Origin: Paenibacillus endoradicis
GTDB lineage: Bacteria > Bacillota > Bacilli > Paenibacillales > Paenibacillaceae
NCBI RefSeq assembly: GCF_024721975.1
Contig: NZ_JANQBB010000003.1
Span: 620,001 to 684,000 of the forward strand
Length of the DNA: 64,000 bases
Direction: 5' to 3'
In this document: positions 44,075-53,380 of the stretch, in pieces
Position numbering within the stretch: the first letter of the stretch is position 1
Layout of the letters: every line of letters starts with the position of its first letter
Translations under genes and position numbers: made by a program
Notes under the pieces: generated by a model
Told to the model about the DNA's origin: nothing
Seen by the model: the letters and a program-made list of their open reading frames with translations, nothing else
Databases searched by the model: none

Positions 44075-45742
44075 ATGAAATCATTAGAGTTAGCAAGTAA
44101 GAAAGGTTCCACATTTTCGATGATTATAGCACTAGTCCTAGTATTATCGATGGTATTAACCGGATGCGGTAGTAATACTGGACAAAGTGGAGTTAGTAAT
44201 AATTCAACTAATAAGGAAACTAGCTCACCCAATGACACTACAACTAATAGCAACGAGCCAATTAAAGACGGCACAATAATCGTCGCTTTATCAACAGATA
44301 TTAGTACGCTTGATCCATCGCGTGAAGGTGGATGGGAGACTTATCTTGTTAATAAAAATGTTCATGAATCACTAGTGAAAGAAGATTTAACGAAATCTAG
44401 CGAAGAATCTCCGACAGCTCCTATCATTCCAGGTCTAGCAGAATCTTGGGATATTTCAGAAGATGGTAGAACGTATACGTTCCATCTTCGTCAAGGAGTT
44501 AAGTTTCAAGATGGAGCAGATTTCAATGCGGAAGCAGTAGAATTCAATGTGCGCCGCGCTTGGGATAAATCGTTCGAGTATTTTGATGAGGCGAGCTCGA
44601 TTATGATGAGCAGAACATATCATGATTTGAAAGAAGTGAAGTCGATAGACACGAATACAGTGAGTTTAACCTTTAATAATCCTTACCCAGCGTTGCTTCG
44701 TTTACTTGCGCAAGGTAGTGGTGGTTCAGGATTAATTGCTAGTCCAGAAGCAATTAAAACTTACGGTAATGATGGATATGGTGAGCATCCTTCAGGCACA
44801 GGACCTTACCAGTTAGAAGAACGTGTTATTGGTGAAAAAATCGTGCTAACACGTAATGAAGGATATTGGGGAGAACAACCTTATAACAAAAAAATAATTT
44901 TCCGACCTATCTCTGACAACAATGCGCGAGTGGCAGCTCTTCGTACCGGTGAAGTTGATATTATTCAAAATCCACCAGTTGATAGTTTAGCTCAATTAGA
45001 AGCAGAAGGTTTCCTTGTTCCACAAGCTGATCTGCCTATTGTTTACTATCTAACATTAAATACGGCCAATGAATATTTGCAAGATGTTAAAGTTCGTCAA
45101 GCTATAACATTAGCCATTGATCGTGAAAGTTTAGCGAAAGATTTGTTGAATGGTTACGCAATTCCTGCCTACAGCGCTGTTAACGCAGGTAGTGAAATTT
45201 ATGATCCACAATATAAACCATTCCAATATGATGTAGAAAAGGCAAAGCAGTTATTAACAGAAGCGGGTTATCCAGATGGGTTGGAGTTAACGCTACAAAC
45301 CTATCTTGGAACGGAATCTTATGTTGAATGGATTCAGCGTGATTTGGAAAAAGTTGGGGTTAAAGTGAAAATTGAAACTTACGATTACAATACATTCGGT
45401 TCATTGCGCTTTATGTCACCTGATGTAGGCATTAATACAATGGATTGGGGCTTTGTTACGCCTTATTGGTTGTACATTGTAGGTTACTCATCTAGTACAG
45501 GTCGTTATGGTAATTATGCAAGTGCTAACTTTGATAAAGCAGTAGACTTAGCGATGAACGAAGTTGACTACGATCAATCATTAGAATATTGGAAGCAAGC
45601 ACGAGATGTAATTGATGAAGATGCCGCTATTGTTCCACTATTCAGTAATCGTACATTAGTAGCAGTTAGCAGCAAAGTGAAAGGTTTTGTACTACCTTCA
45701 CAAAATTGGTACGATCTTGAAACAGTTTGGCTAGAAGAATAG
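44075..45742 (+). CDS. Dpp/Opp-type ABC transporter substrate-binding lipoprotein
   Basis: 555 residues from the ATG at 44075, after TGGAGGGATT; a GTG at 44039 lies before that site. Lipobox LTGC puts the lipid on Cys31, followed by a Ser/Asn/Thr linker to about residue 60. The rest is a family-5 solute-binding protein (STDISTLDPSREGGWETYLV, GLAESWDISEDGRTYTFHLR, GVKFQDGADFNAEAVEFN, VRQAITLAIDRESLAKDLL). It is the extracytoplasmic receptor of the importer encoded by the next four genes. This family takes peptides, nickel, opines and modified amino acids; the monooxygenases nearby suggest a sulphur- or nitrogen-containing small molecule. Confidence 0.9.
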   Translation: MKSLELASKKGSTFSMIIALVLVLSMVLTGCGSNTGQSGVSNNSTNKETSSPNDTTTNSNEPIKDGTIIVALSTDISTLDPSREGGWETYLVNKNVHESLVKEDLTKSSEESPTAPIIPGLAESWDISEDGRTYTFHLRQGVKFQDGADFNAEAVEFNVRRAWDKSFEYFDEASSIMMSRTYHDLKEVKSIDTNTVSLTFNNPYPALLRLLAQGSGGSGLIASPEAIKTYGNDGYGEHPSGTGPYQLEERVIGEKIVLTRNEGYWGEQPYNKKIIFRPISDNNARVAALRTGEVDIIQNPPVDSLAQLEAEGFLVPQADLPIVYYLTLNTANEYLQDVKVRQAITLAIDRESLAKDLLNGYAIPAYSAVNAGSEIYDPQYKPFQYDVEKAKQLLTEAGYPDGLELTLQTYLGTESYVEWIQRDLEKVGVKVKIETYDYNTFGSLRFMSPDVGINTMDWGFVTPYWLYIVGYSSSTGRYGNYASANFDKAVDLAMNEVDYDQSLEYWKQARDVIDEDAAIVPLFSNRTLVAVSSKVKGFVLPSQNWYDLETVWLEE

Positions 45743-45773
45743 CGATGAAGCTTAATTAGAAAGGAGAATGGTT

Positions 45774-46721
45774 ATGGCAATTTATACGTTGAAACGAGTC
45801 GCTGCGGTCATTCCGGTACTCATATTCGTCACGTTAACCGTATTCCTTGCTGTTCACTTCAGTCCAGGTAATCCTGTTATTATGATACTCGGAAGTGATG
45901 CAACACCTGAAGCCATTGCTAAACTAAGTCAAGAAATGGGGCTTGACCGCCCCTTTCTTGTTCAATACGTTCACTGGGTAGGTGAGCTAATACAAGGGAA
46001 TTTTGGTAACTCATATATTACAAAAGTATCGGTATACGAGGTGCTACTAGATAAATTTACGAACACAATTATTTTAGCATCAGGTGGGCTTATCTTAACT
46101 TGTGTATTTGGGATATTGATCGGCGTAATAGCCGGAATTAAGCGTAATAGTTGGATTGATCGCTTAATTATGCTTATTACAATGATCGGCTCTAATCTGC
46201 CTAGCTTTTGGCTTGGTATCATATTAGTCTCCATATTCTCTATACAACTAGGCTGGTTGCCCTCGTCAGGAATGTACAATATGCGAGGAGAAGAAACTTT
46301 TCCAGTGCTTTTGAAGCATTTGATACTACCGTCAATCGCCATTGCTGCTTCATCGGTTGCTATCGTAGCTAGACTAGTGAGAGCAAGCGTAATTGAAATT
46401 ATGAATGCTGATTATATGCAAACTTTACGTTCACATGGTCTATCGAAAAAAAGTATCTATGGCAAGCATTTATTACGAAGCATACTTTCTCCTGTTATTA
46501 ATATTACTGGGCTTGAAGTGGGATACCTACTCGGTGGAGTGTTGTTTGTAGAAACAGTTTTTTCATGGCCTGGTATAGGAACATTACTGTATAACGCAAT
46601 TATGGGACATGATATACCATTTATTCAAGCCGGTGTTGTACTTGTAGCGGTTATGTATGTACTCGTTAATTTAATAACAGATATGCTTGTAACTTATCTT
46701 AATCCTAGGCTGAGACAGTAG
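45774..46721 (+). CDS. Dpp/Opp-type ABC transporter permease, DppB class
   Basis: 315 residues from the ATG at 45774, 6 bases after AAGGAGA; the ATG at 45768 is in contact with that site. The N-terminal ten residues plus first helix (LKRVAAVIPVLIFVTLTVF), the Opp-specific block FSPGNPV and AIAKLSQEMGLDRP, and the EAA-like loop MNADYMQTLRSHGLSKKSIYGKH (read as DYMQTLRSHGLSK) are typical of DppB. Six membrane helices. It is 31 bases from the binding-protein gene and 29 from the DppC gene. Confidence 0.9.
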   Translation: MAIYTLKRVAAVIPVLIFVTLTVFLAVHFSPGNPVIMILGSDATPEAIAKLSQEMGLDRPFLVQYVHWVGELIQGNFGNSYITKVSVYEVLLDKFTNTIILASGGLILTCVFGILIGVIAGIKRNSWIDRLIMLITMIGSNLPSFWLGIILVSIFSIQLGWLPSSGMYNMRGEETFPVLLKHLILPSIAIAASSVAIVARLVRASVIEIMNADYMQTLRSHGLSKKSIYGKHLLRSILSPVINITGLEVGYLLGGVLFVETVFSWPGIGTLLYNAIMGHDIPFIQAGVVLVAVMYVLVNLITDMLVTYLNPRLRQ

Positions 46722-46750
46722 CATGTTTATAGTAAGGAAGGAGTTTTGAG

Positions 46751-47659
46751 ATGCCAAAGCGTCTAATACGAATCAATGATTCTGTTATAGTACCTACTTC
46801 TACACCAATCATTAATAAGCGAACAGTTTCGCCCAAGTGGAAAAGAGTATGGATTGATGATCGTACCGTGCTTGCAGGTAGCATTATTGTTGTTCTTGCA
46901 ATATATGTCTCAATATTTGCAACAATACTTGCTCCATACGCACCCAACGTTGGCGACAATAGTTTACGCCTTGCATTGCCTGGCACATCAGGTCATTGGC
47001 TTGGACTAGACCAACAGGGGCGAGATATATGGAGTCGATTAATGTATGGTGGCAGAATGTCGCTTATGACAGCGATTATACCTATTGTTATTGCTGCATT
47101 ACTTAGTGGCACCATAGGATTGATAGCTGGGTTTATGAAAGGTAAAATTGGCGAGATTATTATGAGATTTATGGACATATTGTTTGCATTCCCAACGATT
47201 TTATTGGCATTAACGATTACAACACTATTAGAGGTTGGTATAAGATCCGTCATTATTACATTAACGATCGCACTCATTCCGAATATGACTCGAATTGTAT
47301 ATACCGCTGTTATTGCTGAGTCAGGCAAAGAATATATAGAAGCGGCAAAAGTATTAGGAGCATCCAAATTCGAGTTGATTTTTACAGAATTACTCCCTAA
47401 CGTTGTCACTTCTTTGATCGTATATGCTACTTCTCTTGTTGGGAAAATGATAATCTTCTCAGCTGGTCTAAGTTTTATGGGGTTAGGAATTCAAGCTCCA
47501 CAATCGGATTGGGGTAAGATGACTTCAGATGGTATGGCTGTAATCTTGCAAGGTAGCTATCATGCAGCTACCATTCCAGGACTTGTTATTCTAATAGTCT
47601 CGATTGGTTTCAACTGGTTAGGTGATGGGCTACGTAATCATTTTGATCCTCATTATTAA
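46751..47659 (+). CDS. Dpp/Opp-type ABC transporter permease, DppC class
   Basis: 302 residues, ATG 7-8 bases after AAGGAAGGAG. The N terminus is long and polar (about 40 residues) before the first helix, as in DppC. Next come APNVGDNSLRLALPG and HWLGLDQQGRDIWSRLMYGG, the DppC hallmark (GTDxxGRDxxSR). The EAA loop is YIEAAKVLGASKFELIFTE. Helices follow in the usual DppC order. It pairs with the DppB-class gene upstream to form the membrane channel. Confidence 0.9.
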   Translation: MPKRLIRINDSVIVPTSTPIINKRTVSPKWKRVWIDDRTVLAGSIIVVLAIYVSIFATILAPYAPNVGDNSLRLALPGTSGHWLGLDQQGRDIWSRLMYGGRMSLMTAIIPIVIAALLSGTIGLIAGFMKGKIGEIIMRFMDILFAFPTILLALTITTLLEVGIRSVIITLTIALIPNMTRIVYTAVIAESGKEYIEAAKVLGASKFELIFTELLPNVVTSLIVYATSLVGKMIIFSAGLSFMGLGIQAPQSDWGKMTSDGMAVILQGSYHAATIPGLVILIVSIGFNWLGDGLRNHFDPHY

Positions 47660-47677
47660 ATTCGTGGTGGTGAGCCT

Positions 47678-48670
47678 ATGGCAATATTAGAAGTAAAAAA
47701 CTTGCATACACAGTTCAAGACGCAAGCAGGCATCATTAATGCAATCAATGGAATTGATTTTTCGATTGAAGCGGGTGAGGTGCTAGCAATTGTCGGAGAG
47801 TCTGGATCAGGTAAAAGTGTAACTGCTCTATCTGTAATGGGGTTATTGCCGCGTTCTATTGCAAGCATTACGGAAGGGAGTATTTCGTTCGTTGAAGTTG
47901 ATCTCACGAAGATTGATCATAAGCAATATAATCGTATACGCGGCAAAGATATTTCAATGATATTTCAAAATCCTCTAACCGCACTTGACCCGTATTTTGC
48001 AATTGGCAATCAATTATCAGAAATCATCGCTAAGCATCAACCATCACTTTCAAGAAAAGATGTGAAGCAAGAAGCTTCTGCATTATTACGAAAAGTTGGT
48101 ATTCATGATACGGAGCGTGTACTACGTGCCTATCCACATGAGTTAAGTGGAGGAATGAGGCAACGAGTCGTTATTGCATTAGCTATTAGTAGTCGACCGA
48201 AGCTAATTATTGCAGACGAACCAACGACTGCGCTCGATGCGACGATTCAGAAACAAATATTAGAGCTGCTAAAACAAATTAATGAGGAGTATAACACCGC
48301 TATTATGATTATTACGCATGATTTCGGTGTGGTTGCTAATATAAGTGATAAAGTTGCCGTTATGTACGCTGGTAAGCTCGTCGAGTTTGGGAAAACAGAG
48401 GACGTTATTAGACAACCACTTCATCCGTACACGAAAGGATTAATAGAGTCCGTTCCAGGTGTTACTCGTTCAGTTGAGCAATCTCAACAATATCGTCTGC
48501 CACAGATCGAAGGTTCAGCACCAGATTTACTAGAATTATCCGAGGGATGTGTGTTTTTCGAGCGATGCCCTAAAGCATCTACCCATTGTCTTCATCATAA
48601 TCCTGAACTAACGACATTAAGTGATAAACGACAAGTTGCATGTCATTATCCGGAAGGGGTAGGTGCATGA
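47678..48670 (+). CDS. Dpp/Opp-type ABC transporter ATPase, DppD class
   Basis: 330 residues, ATG after GGTGGTGAG. Walker A GESGSGKSV (about 41-49), Q-loop MIFQNPLTALDPY, signature LSGGMRQRV, Walker B LIIADEPTTALD and switch His in ITHDFGVV. The C-terminal oligopeptide-ABC domain has cysteines in EGCVFFERCPKASTHC, which in homologues bind an iron-sulphur cluster. It works with the DppF-class ATPase whose ATG overlaps its stop (ATGA). Together they energise the importer. Confidence 0.92.
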   Translation: MAILEVKNLHTQFKTQAGIINAINGIDFSIEAGEVLAIVGESGSGKSVTALSVMGLLPRSIASITEGSISFVEVDLTKIDHKQYNRIRGKDISMIFQNPLTALDPYFAIGNQLSEIIAKHQPSLSRKDVKQEASALLRKVGIHDTERVLRAYPHELSGGMRQRVVIALAISSRPKLIIADEPTTALDATIQKQILELLKQINEEYNTAIMIITHDFGVVANISDKVAVMYAGKLVEFGKTEDVIRQPLHPYTKGLIESVPGVTRSVEQSQQYRLPQIEGSAPDLLELSEGCVFFERCPKASTHCLHHNPELTTLSDKRQVACHYPEGVGA

Positions 48671-49512
48671 AACCATATATTGAGTTAAAAGGATTAACCA
48701 AAGTATTCAGTACTCCATCTTGGAGAAAGAATTCATCAAAGCAACAATTTATTGCTGTGAATGATATTAATCTAACGATTCATCGAGGTGAAATTGTTGG
48801 ACTAATTGGTGAATCGGGTTCAGGGAAATCTACCTTAGGAAGAATGATATGTCGATTGTTAGAGCCAACCGCAGGAGAAGTGCTAATTAATGGGCAATCG
48901 ATAACTTCGCTTCCTAATAAACAAATGCGAAGTTATTATCGTCAGATGCAAATGATATTTCAAGATCACTCATCGGCTTTAAATCCGAGAAAAAAGATCG
49001 GAGAACAGATCATTAAACCTATGATGCGTCTAGGAGTTGTTTCAAGTCGCAAAGAGGCTGAAGCAGCAACGATAGTTCTACTAGAACGTGTTGGATTGAA
49101 GGCAGAGCATATGCATCGTTACCCACACGAATTTTCTGGTGGACAGCGTCAAAGAATTGGGATCGCCAGAGCACTAGCAGTACAGGCAGAATTCATTATT
49201 CTTGATGAACCTACATCTGCCCTTGATGTGTCAATTCAGGCCCAAATATTGAATTTACTGTTAGATCTACGTGATGAGTTTGACTTAACTTATTTATTCA
49301 TCGGACATAATCTTGCAGTTATCGAATTTTTCTGCGATACAGTCGCAGTAATGGAGCAAGGCGAAATCGTAGAGTATATCGTTGCCGATCAACTATTCAG
49401 TCATGCGATTCATTCAACGACGAAGAAGCTCATTGAATCCGTACCTTCTATAGAAAAGTTTCGAATAAGACAATCTCAGCTAGTGGATGGTAAGGAGTTA
49501 ATTACGGTATAA
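48667..49512 (+). CDS. Dpp/Opp-type ABC transporter ATPase, DppF class
   Basis: 281 residues from the ATG at 48667, overlapping the DppD stop (ATGA), with GGAAGGGGT upstream; an earlier in-frame start inside DppD is less likely. Walker A GESGSGKST, Q-loop MIFQDHSSALNPRKKI (a DppF/OppF trait), signature FSGGQRQRIG, Walker B FIILDEPTSALD and His in IGHNLAVI. The C-terminal domain is shorter than in most OppF proteins and lacks the cysteine cluster. It completes the five-gene importer. Confidence 0.92.
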   Translation: MKPYIELKGLTKVFSTPSWRKNSSKQQFIAVNDINLTIHRGEIVGLIGESGSGKSTLGRMICRLLEPTAGEVLINGQSITSLPNKQMRSYYRQMQMIFQDHSSALNPRKKIGEQIIKPMMRLGVVSSRKEAEAATIVLLERVGLKAEHMHRYPHEFSGGQRQRIGIARALAVQAEFIILDEPTSALDVSIQAQILNLLLDLRDEFDLTYLFIGHNLAVIEFFCDTVAVMEQGEIVEYIVADQLFSHAIHSTTKKLIESVPSIEKFRIRQSQLVDGKELITV

Positions 49513-49527
49513 GAGGAAGGGATTATT

Positions 49528-50835
49528 ATGGGAAATGTTACTCGTCAAATGAGTATTGGAGTGTTTTTGTTAGGAGTTGGACATCATATTTCATCTTGGA
49601 GAGATCCGCTCGCAAGACCTGATCAATTGAATGATTTTGAATTTTACAAACATATAGCACAAACCGCTGAACGTGGGAAATTAGATATGCTATTTATAGC
49701 AGATCGACTAGCTGTAACTGACCGTTATGATGCGATTATTAAACATAGCATTAATACTCACTTGGAACCAATTACGCTACTTTCTTCTCTCATTGGTGTA
49801 ACGGAAAAGATTGGACTTGCGGCAACGGTTTCCACCTCATTTGCAGAGCCCTATCATCTAGCTAGAGAAATTGCTAGTCTAGATCATCTAAGTGGTGGTC
49901 GTGTAGCGTGGAATGTTGTTACTACGGCAGAGAAGGAAGAGGCACTTAATTTCCGTGACGAGCATTTTGAGCATGCTCATCGTTATGAACGTGCACAAGA
50001 ATTCGTCGATGTCGTCACAGGTCTATGGGATAGCTGGCAAGATGATGCGATCGTAGAAGACCGAATCAGTCGTGTGTTTGCTAATCCAAGTGCTATTCAT
50101 AAGTTGCAACATCAAGGAAAAGAATTCCGAATAGAGGGTCCGCTGAATATTCCACCTACGCCACAAGGTAGACCGGTGCTTATTCAAGCTGGTGCTTCCG
50201 AGGCAGGTCAGTATTTGGCTGCACGCAATGCTGACGTTATTTTTACCGCTTGGCACACAATGGAAGAAGCACAACTGTTCTATAAAAGTGTTCATAGTAA
50301 GCTAGAAAGTGTAGGAAGAGAGACTAGTAGTATGAAAATACTTCCAGGAATCTATCCCGTTATCGGTTCATCAGAGAAAGAAGCGAAAGAGAAAGCAGAA
50401 TATATGCATAGTCTGTTAATCGACTCACTTGGTCTAGCTTGGCTGTCTATTGTACTAGCAACAGATCTAACAACTTGTGATCTCGATGCACCACTTCCAG
50501 AACTTCCTGATCTAGATAAAGTTAATGCAGGCAGAGGACGTTTTCAACTTGTATCAGATATGGCAAAGCGTGAAGGTCTGAATGTTCGTCAACTTATTAA
50601 GCATATGATCGGTTCTCGAGGTCATAAAACTGTATACGGTACGGCATCACAAGTGGCAGATCAGATGCAGCTATGGTTTGAGAATGACGCCTGCGATGGC
50701 TTTAATATATTACCACCCCACTTCCCAAGTGGCTTCGAGCAATTCGTAGATTCTGTTATCCCTGAATTACAAGCTAGAGGAATATATCGACAGGATTATG
50801 AAGGTTCACAATTGAGACAGCATCTAAATGTCTAA
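49528..50835 (+). CDS. NtaA/SnaA/DmoA-family FMN-dependent monooxygenase
   Basis: 435 residues, ATG after AGAGGAAGG. It is a bacterial-luciferase-like (LLM) barrel: GVGHHISSWRDPLARPDQ, FYKHIAQTAERGKLDMLFIADR, the hallmark LDHLSGGRVAWNVVTT, and GRPVLIQAGASEAGQYLAARNAD. The length (about 440) and motifs fit the nitrilotriacetate-monooxygenase branch, which takes FMNH2 from a partner reductase and cleaves C-N or C-S bonds. The family includes Bacillus YxeK and YtnJ, which act in sulphur salvage from modified cysteines; that parallel is inference. It is 15 bases after the DppF gene. Confidence 0.88.
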   Translation: MGNVTRQMSIGVFLLGVGHHISSWRDPLARPDQLNDFEFYKHIAQTAERGKLDMLFIADRLAVTDRYDAIIKHSINTHLEPITLLSSLIGVTEKIGLAATVSTSFAEPYHLAREIASLDHLSGGRVAWNVVTTAEKEEALNFRDEHFEHAHRYERAQEFVDVVTGLWDSWQDDAIVEDRISRVFANPSAIHKLQHQGKEFRIEGPLNIPPTPQGRPVLIQAGASEAGQYLAARNADVIFTAWHTMEEAQLFYKSVHSKLESVGRETSSMKILPGIYPVIGSSEKEAKEKAEYMHSLLIDSLGLAWLSIVLATDLTTCDLDAPLPELPDLDKVNAGRGRFQLVSDMAKREGLNVRQLIKHMIGSRGHKTVYGTASQVADQMQLWFENDACDGFNILPPHFPSGFEQFVDSVIPELQARGIYRQDYEGSQLRQHLNV

Positions 50836-50862
50836 TAAAAGAATAGTGAGGAGGAGCACATC

Positions 50863-52044
50863 ATGAGTAAATCTAAACAAAGAATGAAACTTGGCGTATC
50901 CATCGCAGGGGCTGGTTATATTCCTGGGGCATGGAATTTTTCAAATTCAATTGCTAAGGAACGTCTAACTAGTAACTATTTCAAAAAAATTGCTCAAGAG
51001 GCAGAGAGAGCAAAGTTTGATTTTATTCTAATTGATGAATTACATGGTTTAACCACTTACGAGGATGAGTCGTTGAAAGTTAGTCCTCAATATCGTTTGG
51101 ATTCTATAAGTGTAACAAGCTCTTTGCTTACGTATACAGAGCATATTGGATTAGTTGCGACAATACCAATTACAACTAGTCAGCCATATCATGTGGCTAG
51201 AAAGCTAGCGTCACTTGATCATCTGAGTAAGGGGCGTGCTGCATGGAATGTCGTAATTAATGATCAAGAGCGCACGTATCGTCATTATGACGTAGCGCTC
51301 GTACCTGATCCATCAGAATGGAAGCAACAGGCAGAAGAATTTCTTAATATAACATCATCATTATGGGATAGTTGGGAAGATGATGCTATTATTGGAGATA
51401 AGGAAACAGGAATATATGCTGATCCAAGTAAACACCATCATCTGAACTTTAAAGGAAAGTATTATTCGGTAGCGGGTTCACTGAATGTCATTCGTCCGCC
51501 ACAAGGGTATCCGGTACGAATTCAGCAGGCGGATTCTGTCTTAGGACTTGAGTTAGTAGCTAAACATGCAGATATATTACTCGTTGGAGTCAAGACGACA
51601 GCAGAAGCGATTCATAAATATGAAGAGATACGACTTCAATTAAAGCAACAATTCCTTATACAGCAACCACAATTGCTACTAAATGTGTTGCCGATTATTG
51701 GAGATAACGAAGCAGAAACTGACAAATTGCTAGAAGCATATGAACAACAGCAGTCGGAAGTAGTTAGTGAAGCGGGGTTCGGTGTAAGAAACTGGATTAC
51801 ACTTACAGGTACTAAGACGCAAATCGCTGATGCGCTGCAAAATTTATATACTAATGTGGGGTACGATGGATTCAATCTTATACCTGCCGTGCTTCCAGAA
51901 AGTTTGCAGCAACTGACCGAGCAGCTTATTCCAGAGTTACAAGAGCGAGGTCTTGTTCAAACACAATATGATGATGTAACGTTACGAGAAGGATTGGGTA
52001 TAGCTCGACCAAACAATAAATTTCGGGAGGCAGTGCGCCAGTGA
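50863..52044 (+). CDS. Second NtaA-family FMN-dependent monooxygenase
   Basis: 393 residues, ATG after GAGGAGGAG. LLM fold with SIAGAGYIPGAWNFSNS, FFKKIAQEAERAKF-like block (read YFKKIAQEAERAKFDFIL), LDHLSKGRAAWNVVIN and GYPVRIQQADSVLGLELVAKH. It is about 40 residues shorter than the preceding paralogue and differs at many sites, so they probably act on different substrates or steps. It also needs reduced FMN from outside. The stop overlaps the GNAT gene start by 4 bases (GTGA). Confidence 0.86.
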   Translation: MSKSKQRMKLGVSIAGAGYIPGAWNFSNSIAKERLTSNYFKKIAQEAERAKFDFILIDELHGLTTYEDESLKVSPQYRLDSISVTSSLLTYTEHIGLVATIPITTSQPYHVARKLASLDHLSKGRAAWNVVINDQERTYRHYDVALVPDPSEWKQQAEEFLNITSSLWDSWEDDAIIGDKETGIYADPSKHHHLNFKGKYYSVAGSLNVIRPPQGYPVRIQQADSVLGLELVAKHADILLVGVKTTAEAIHKYEEIRLQLKQQFLIQQPQLLLNVLPIIGDNEAETDKLLEAYEQQQSEVVSEAGFGVRNWITLTGTKTQIADALQNLYTNVGYDGFNLIPAVLPESLQQLTEQLIPELQERGLVQTQYDDVTLREGLGIARPNNKFREAVRQ

Positions 52045-52460
52045 GTCATAGTATAAATAGAGGTAGCGAAGCAGAAGGGGAATGGATTCGTTCACAATTA
52101 GTTGCCTATAATAATGAGCATGCACCTACAACATATGAACCGATTACATTGAAAATTGTTAATGATCAACAAGAAATAATTGGTGGACTTAATGCTGTTC
52201 ATCTATGGAATTGGATCGAGGTTAACCATCTATGGATTGATAATTGCTATCGCGGACAACGGTTAGGATCAGATTTATTAGATGAGATTGAGCGTATTGC
52301 TCGAGAGAGAAAGTGCTTATACATCAAATTAAATACGTTCACATTTCAAGCACCACAATATTACCCTAAGCATGGCTATCAGCAATATGCAATTATTGAA
52401 AATGTACCTCCTGGCTTTAATCATCATTTCTTTATTAAAGATTTATCAGTGGTGCAGTAG
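52041..52460 (+). CDS. GNAT-family N-acetyltransferase
   Basis: 139 residues, GTG start overlapping the preceding stop, with GGGAGG upstream. The fold shows the GNAT acetyl-CoA loop as NCYRGQRLGSDLLDEIE (Q/RxxGxG/A pattern), and LNTFTFQAPQYYPKHGYQQY, a common C-terminal signature. In sulphur-salvage operons such as Bacillus yxe and ytm an N-acetyltransferase protects the amine of an S-modified cysteine before oxidation; the same role is plausible here but not shown. It is the last gene of the operon, closed by a terminator. Confidence 0.85.
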   Translation: MSHSINRGSEAEGEWIRSQLVAYNNEHAPTTYEPITLKIVNDQQEIIGGLNAVHLWNWIEVNHLWIDNCYRGQRLGSDLLDEIERIARERKCLYIKLNTFTFQAPQYYPKHGYQQYAIIENVPPGFNHHFFIKDLSVVQ

Positions 52461-52491
52461 ACAGACTAATTACAAGCAGATAAGATACGAT

Positions 52492-52529
52492 AGCACTGCC
52501 TAACATGATTGCATGGGCAGTGCTTTTTG
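52492..52529 (+). terminator. Terminator of the monooxygenase/ABC operon
   Basis: AGCACTGCC and GGGCAGTGCT form a 9-bp stem with a 14-base loop, then TTTTTG. Confidence 0.85.
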
Positions 52530-52654
52530 TAGGTACAATTCGATAGAGAACGGATTAGTATCTGCGTCCAAATGTGGGGAGAGCAATTCTCTTCACACTT
52601 TTTAAACATTCATGTATACTAAGTGTATTGAAATTGAAAGAGGTGCAACAACGA

Positions 52655-53071
52655 ATGAGCGGATCATCTTATGTTATTGGAGAAGTTGTACATGGTGCTG
52701 CACTAGGGCGAGAATTGATGTTTCCAACGATTAATTTAGGAGGAAGTGTTGATCAATATGATTCTCCTAAAGCTGGGATATATCTTGGAATCGCAGAGAT
52801 TATTACGGGAGTATTCGCTAATCAATCGTATTATACTCTTATAAGTGCGGGGTATCGACCAACTGTGAATGGTGATTCCTATAAAATAGAAGCGTATTTA
52901 CTTGATTTTTCAGGAGATTTGTACGGGGAACAAGTAAAGGTAACATTCTCAACATATTTACGTGGTGAGATTAAGTATGACAATTTGGATGATCTTATTG
53001 AGCAGATGAAGCTTGATGAGTTGAATGGAAGAGAATTGATTGCGCAAGGAAAGATAGAAGCTTTAACATAA
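52655..53071 (+). CDS. Stand-alone riboflavin kinase domain protein
   Basis: 138 residues from the ATG at 52655, 9 bases after AAAGAGGTG. The sequence follows the riboflavin kinase fold throughout: GEVVHGAALGRELMFPTINL with the PTAN-type motif at 24-27, SPKAGIYLGIAEI, SAGYRPTVNGDSYKIEAYLL (normally GxxPT...ExxLL), DFSGDLYGEQVKVTF and LRGEIKYDNLDDLIEQM. Most Bacillota have this domain fused to FAD synthetase (RibF, about 310 residues); here it stands alone. It may raise FMN supply for the neighbouring flavin monooxygenases. The block GVFANQSYYTLISAGYRPTV departs from consensus, so activity is not certain. Confidence 0.8.
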   Translation: MSGSSYVIGEVVHGAALGRELMFPTINLGGSVDQYDSPKAGIYLGIAEIITGVFANQSYYTLISAGYRPTVNGDSYKIEAYLLDFSGDLYGEQVKVTFSTYLRGEIKYDNLDDLIEQMKLDELNGRELIAQGKIEALT

Positions 53072-53125
53072 GAACAGTCGAATAGTTCGTGTGATTTTTG
53101 CTTCAATGAAGGATGTGAGATTAGT

Positions 53126-53380
53126 ATGGGATTAGGTATCGTTGTTGTTGAGACCTGTACTAGAAATGAACTATCGAATTTGGATTTAGAACAATTGGAA
53201 ACCGTATACGAAGAGGTTGCAGTGATGCGAACCGATTGTCTCAATATGTGTAATCTATGTAGAGCTAGACCGTATGCATTAGTTAATGGAAATAAAGTAT
53301 ATGAAAAAACGACCTCTGAATGTTATGAACAGGTTGAGGTTGTGATTCAATCAGAACTGAAAGATTTCTATCAATACTAG
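53126..53380 (+). CDS. DUF1450 protein (YuzB-like)
   Basis: 84 residues, ATG after GGATGTGAG. The cysteine pattern DCLNMCNLCRARPYALVNG (with ETC near residue 10) is that of DUF1450, small cytoplasmic proteins of Bacillota with unknown function; the cysteines may bind metal or be redox active. Its stop codon TAG at 53378 overlaps the first base of the structured repeat that follows, which suggests that the repeat landed directly behind it. It is about 55 bases after the riboflavin kinase gene. Confidence 0.8.
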   Translation: MGLGIVVVETCTRNELSNLDLEQLETVYEEVAVMRTDCLNMCNLCRARPYALVNGNKVYEKTTSECYEQVEVVIQSELKDFYQY

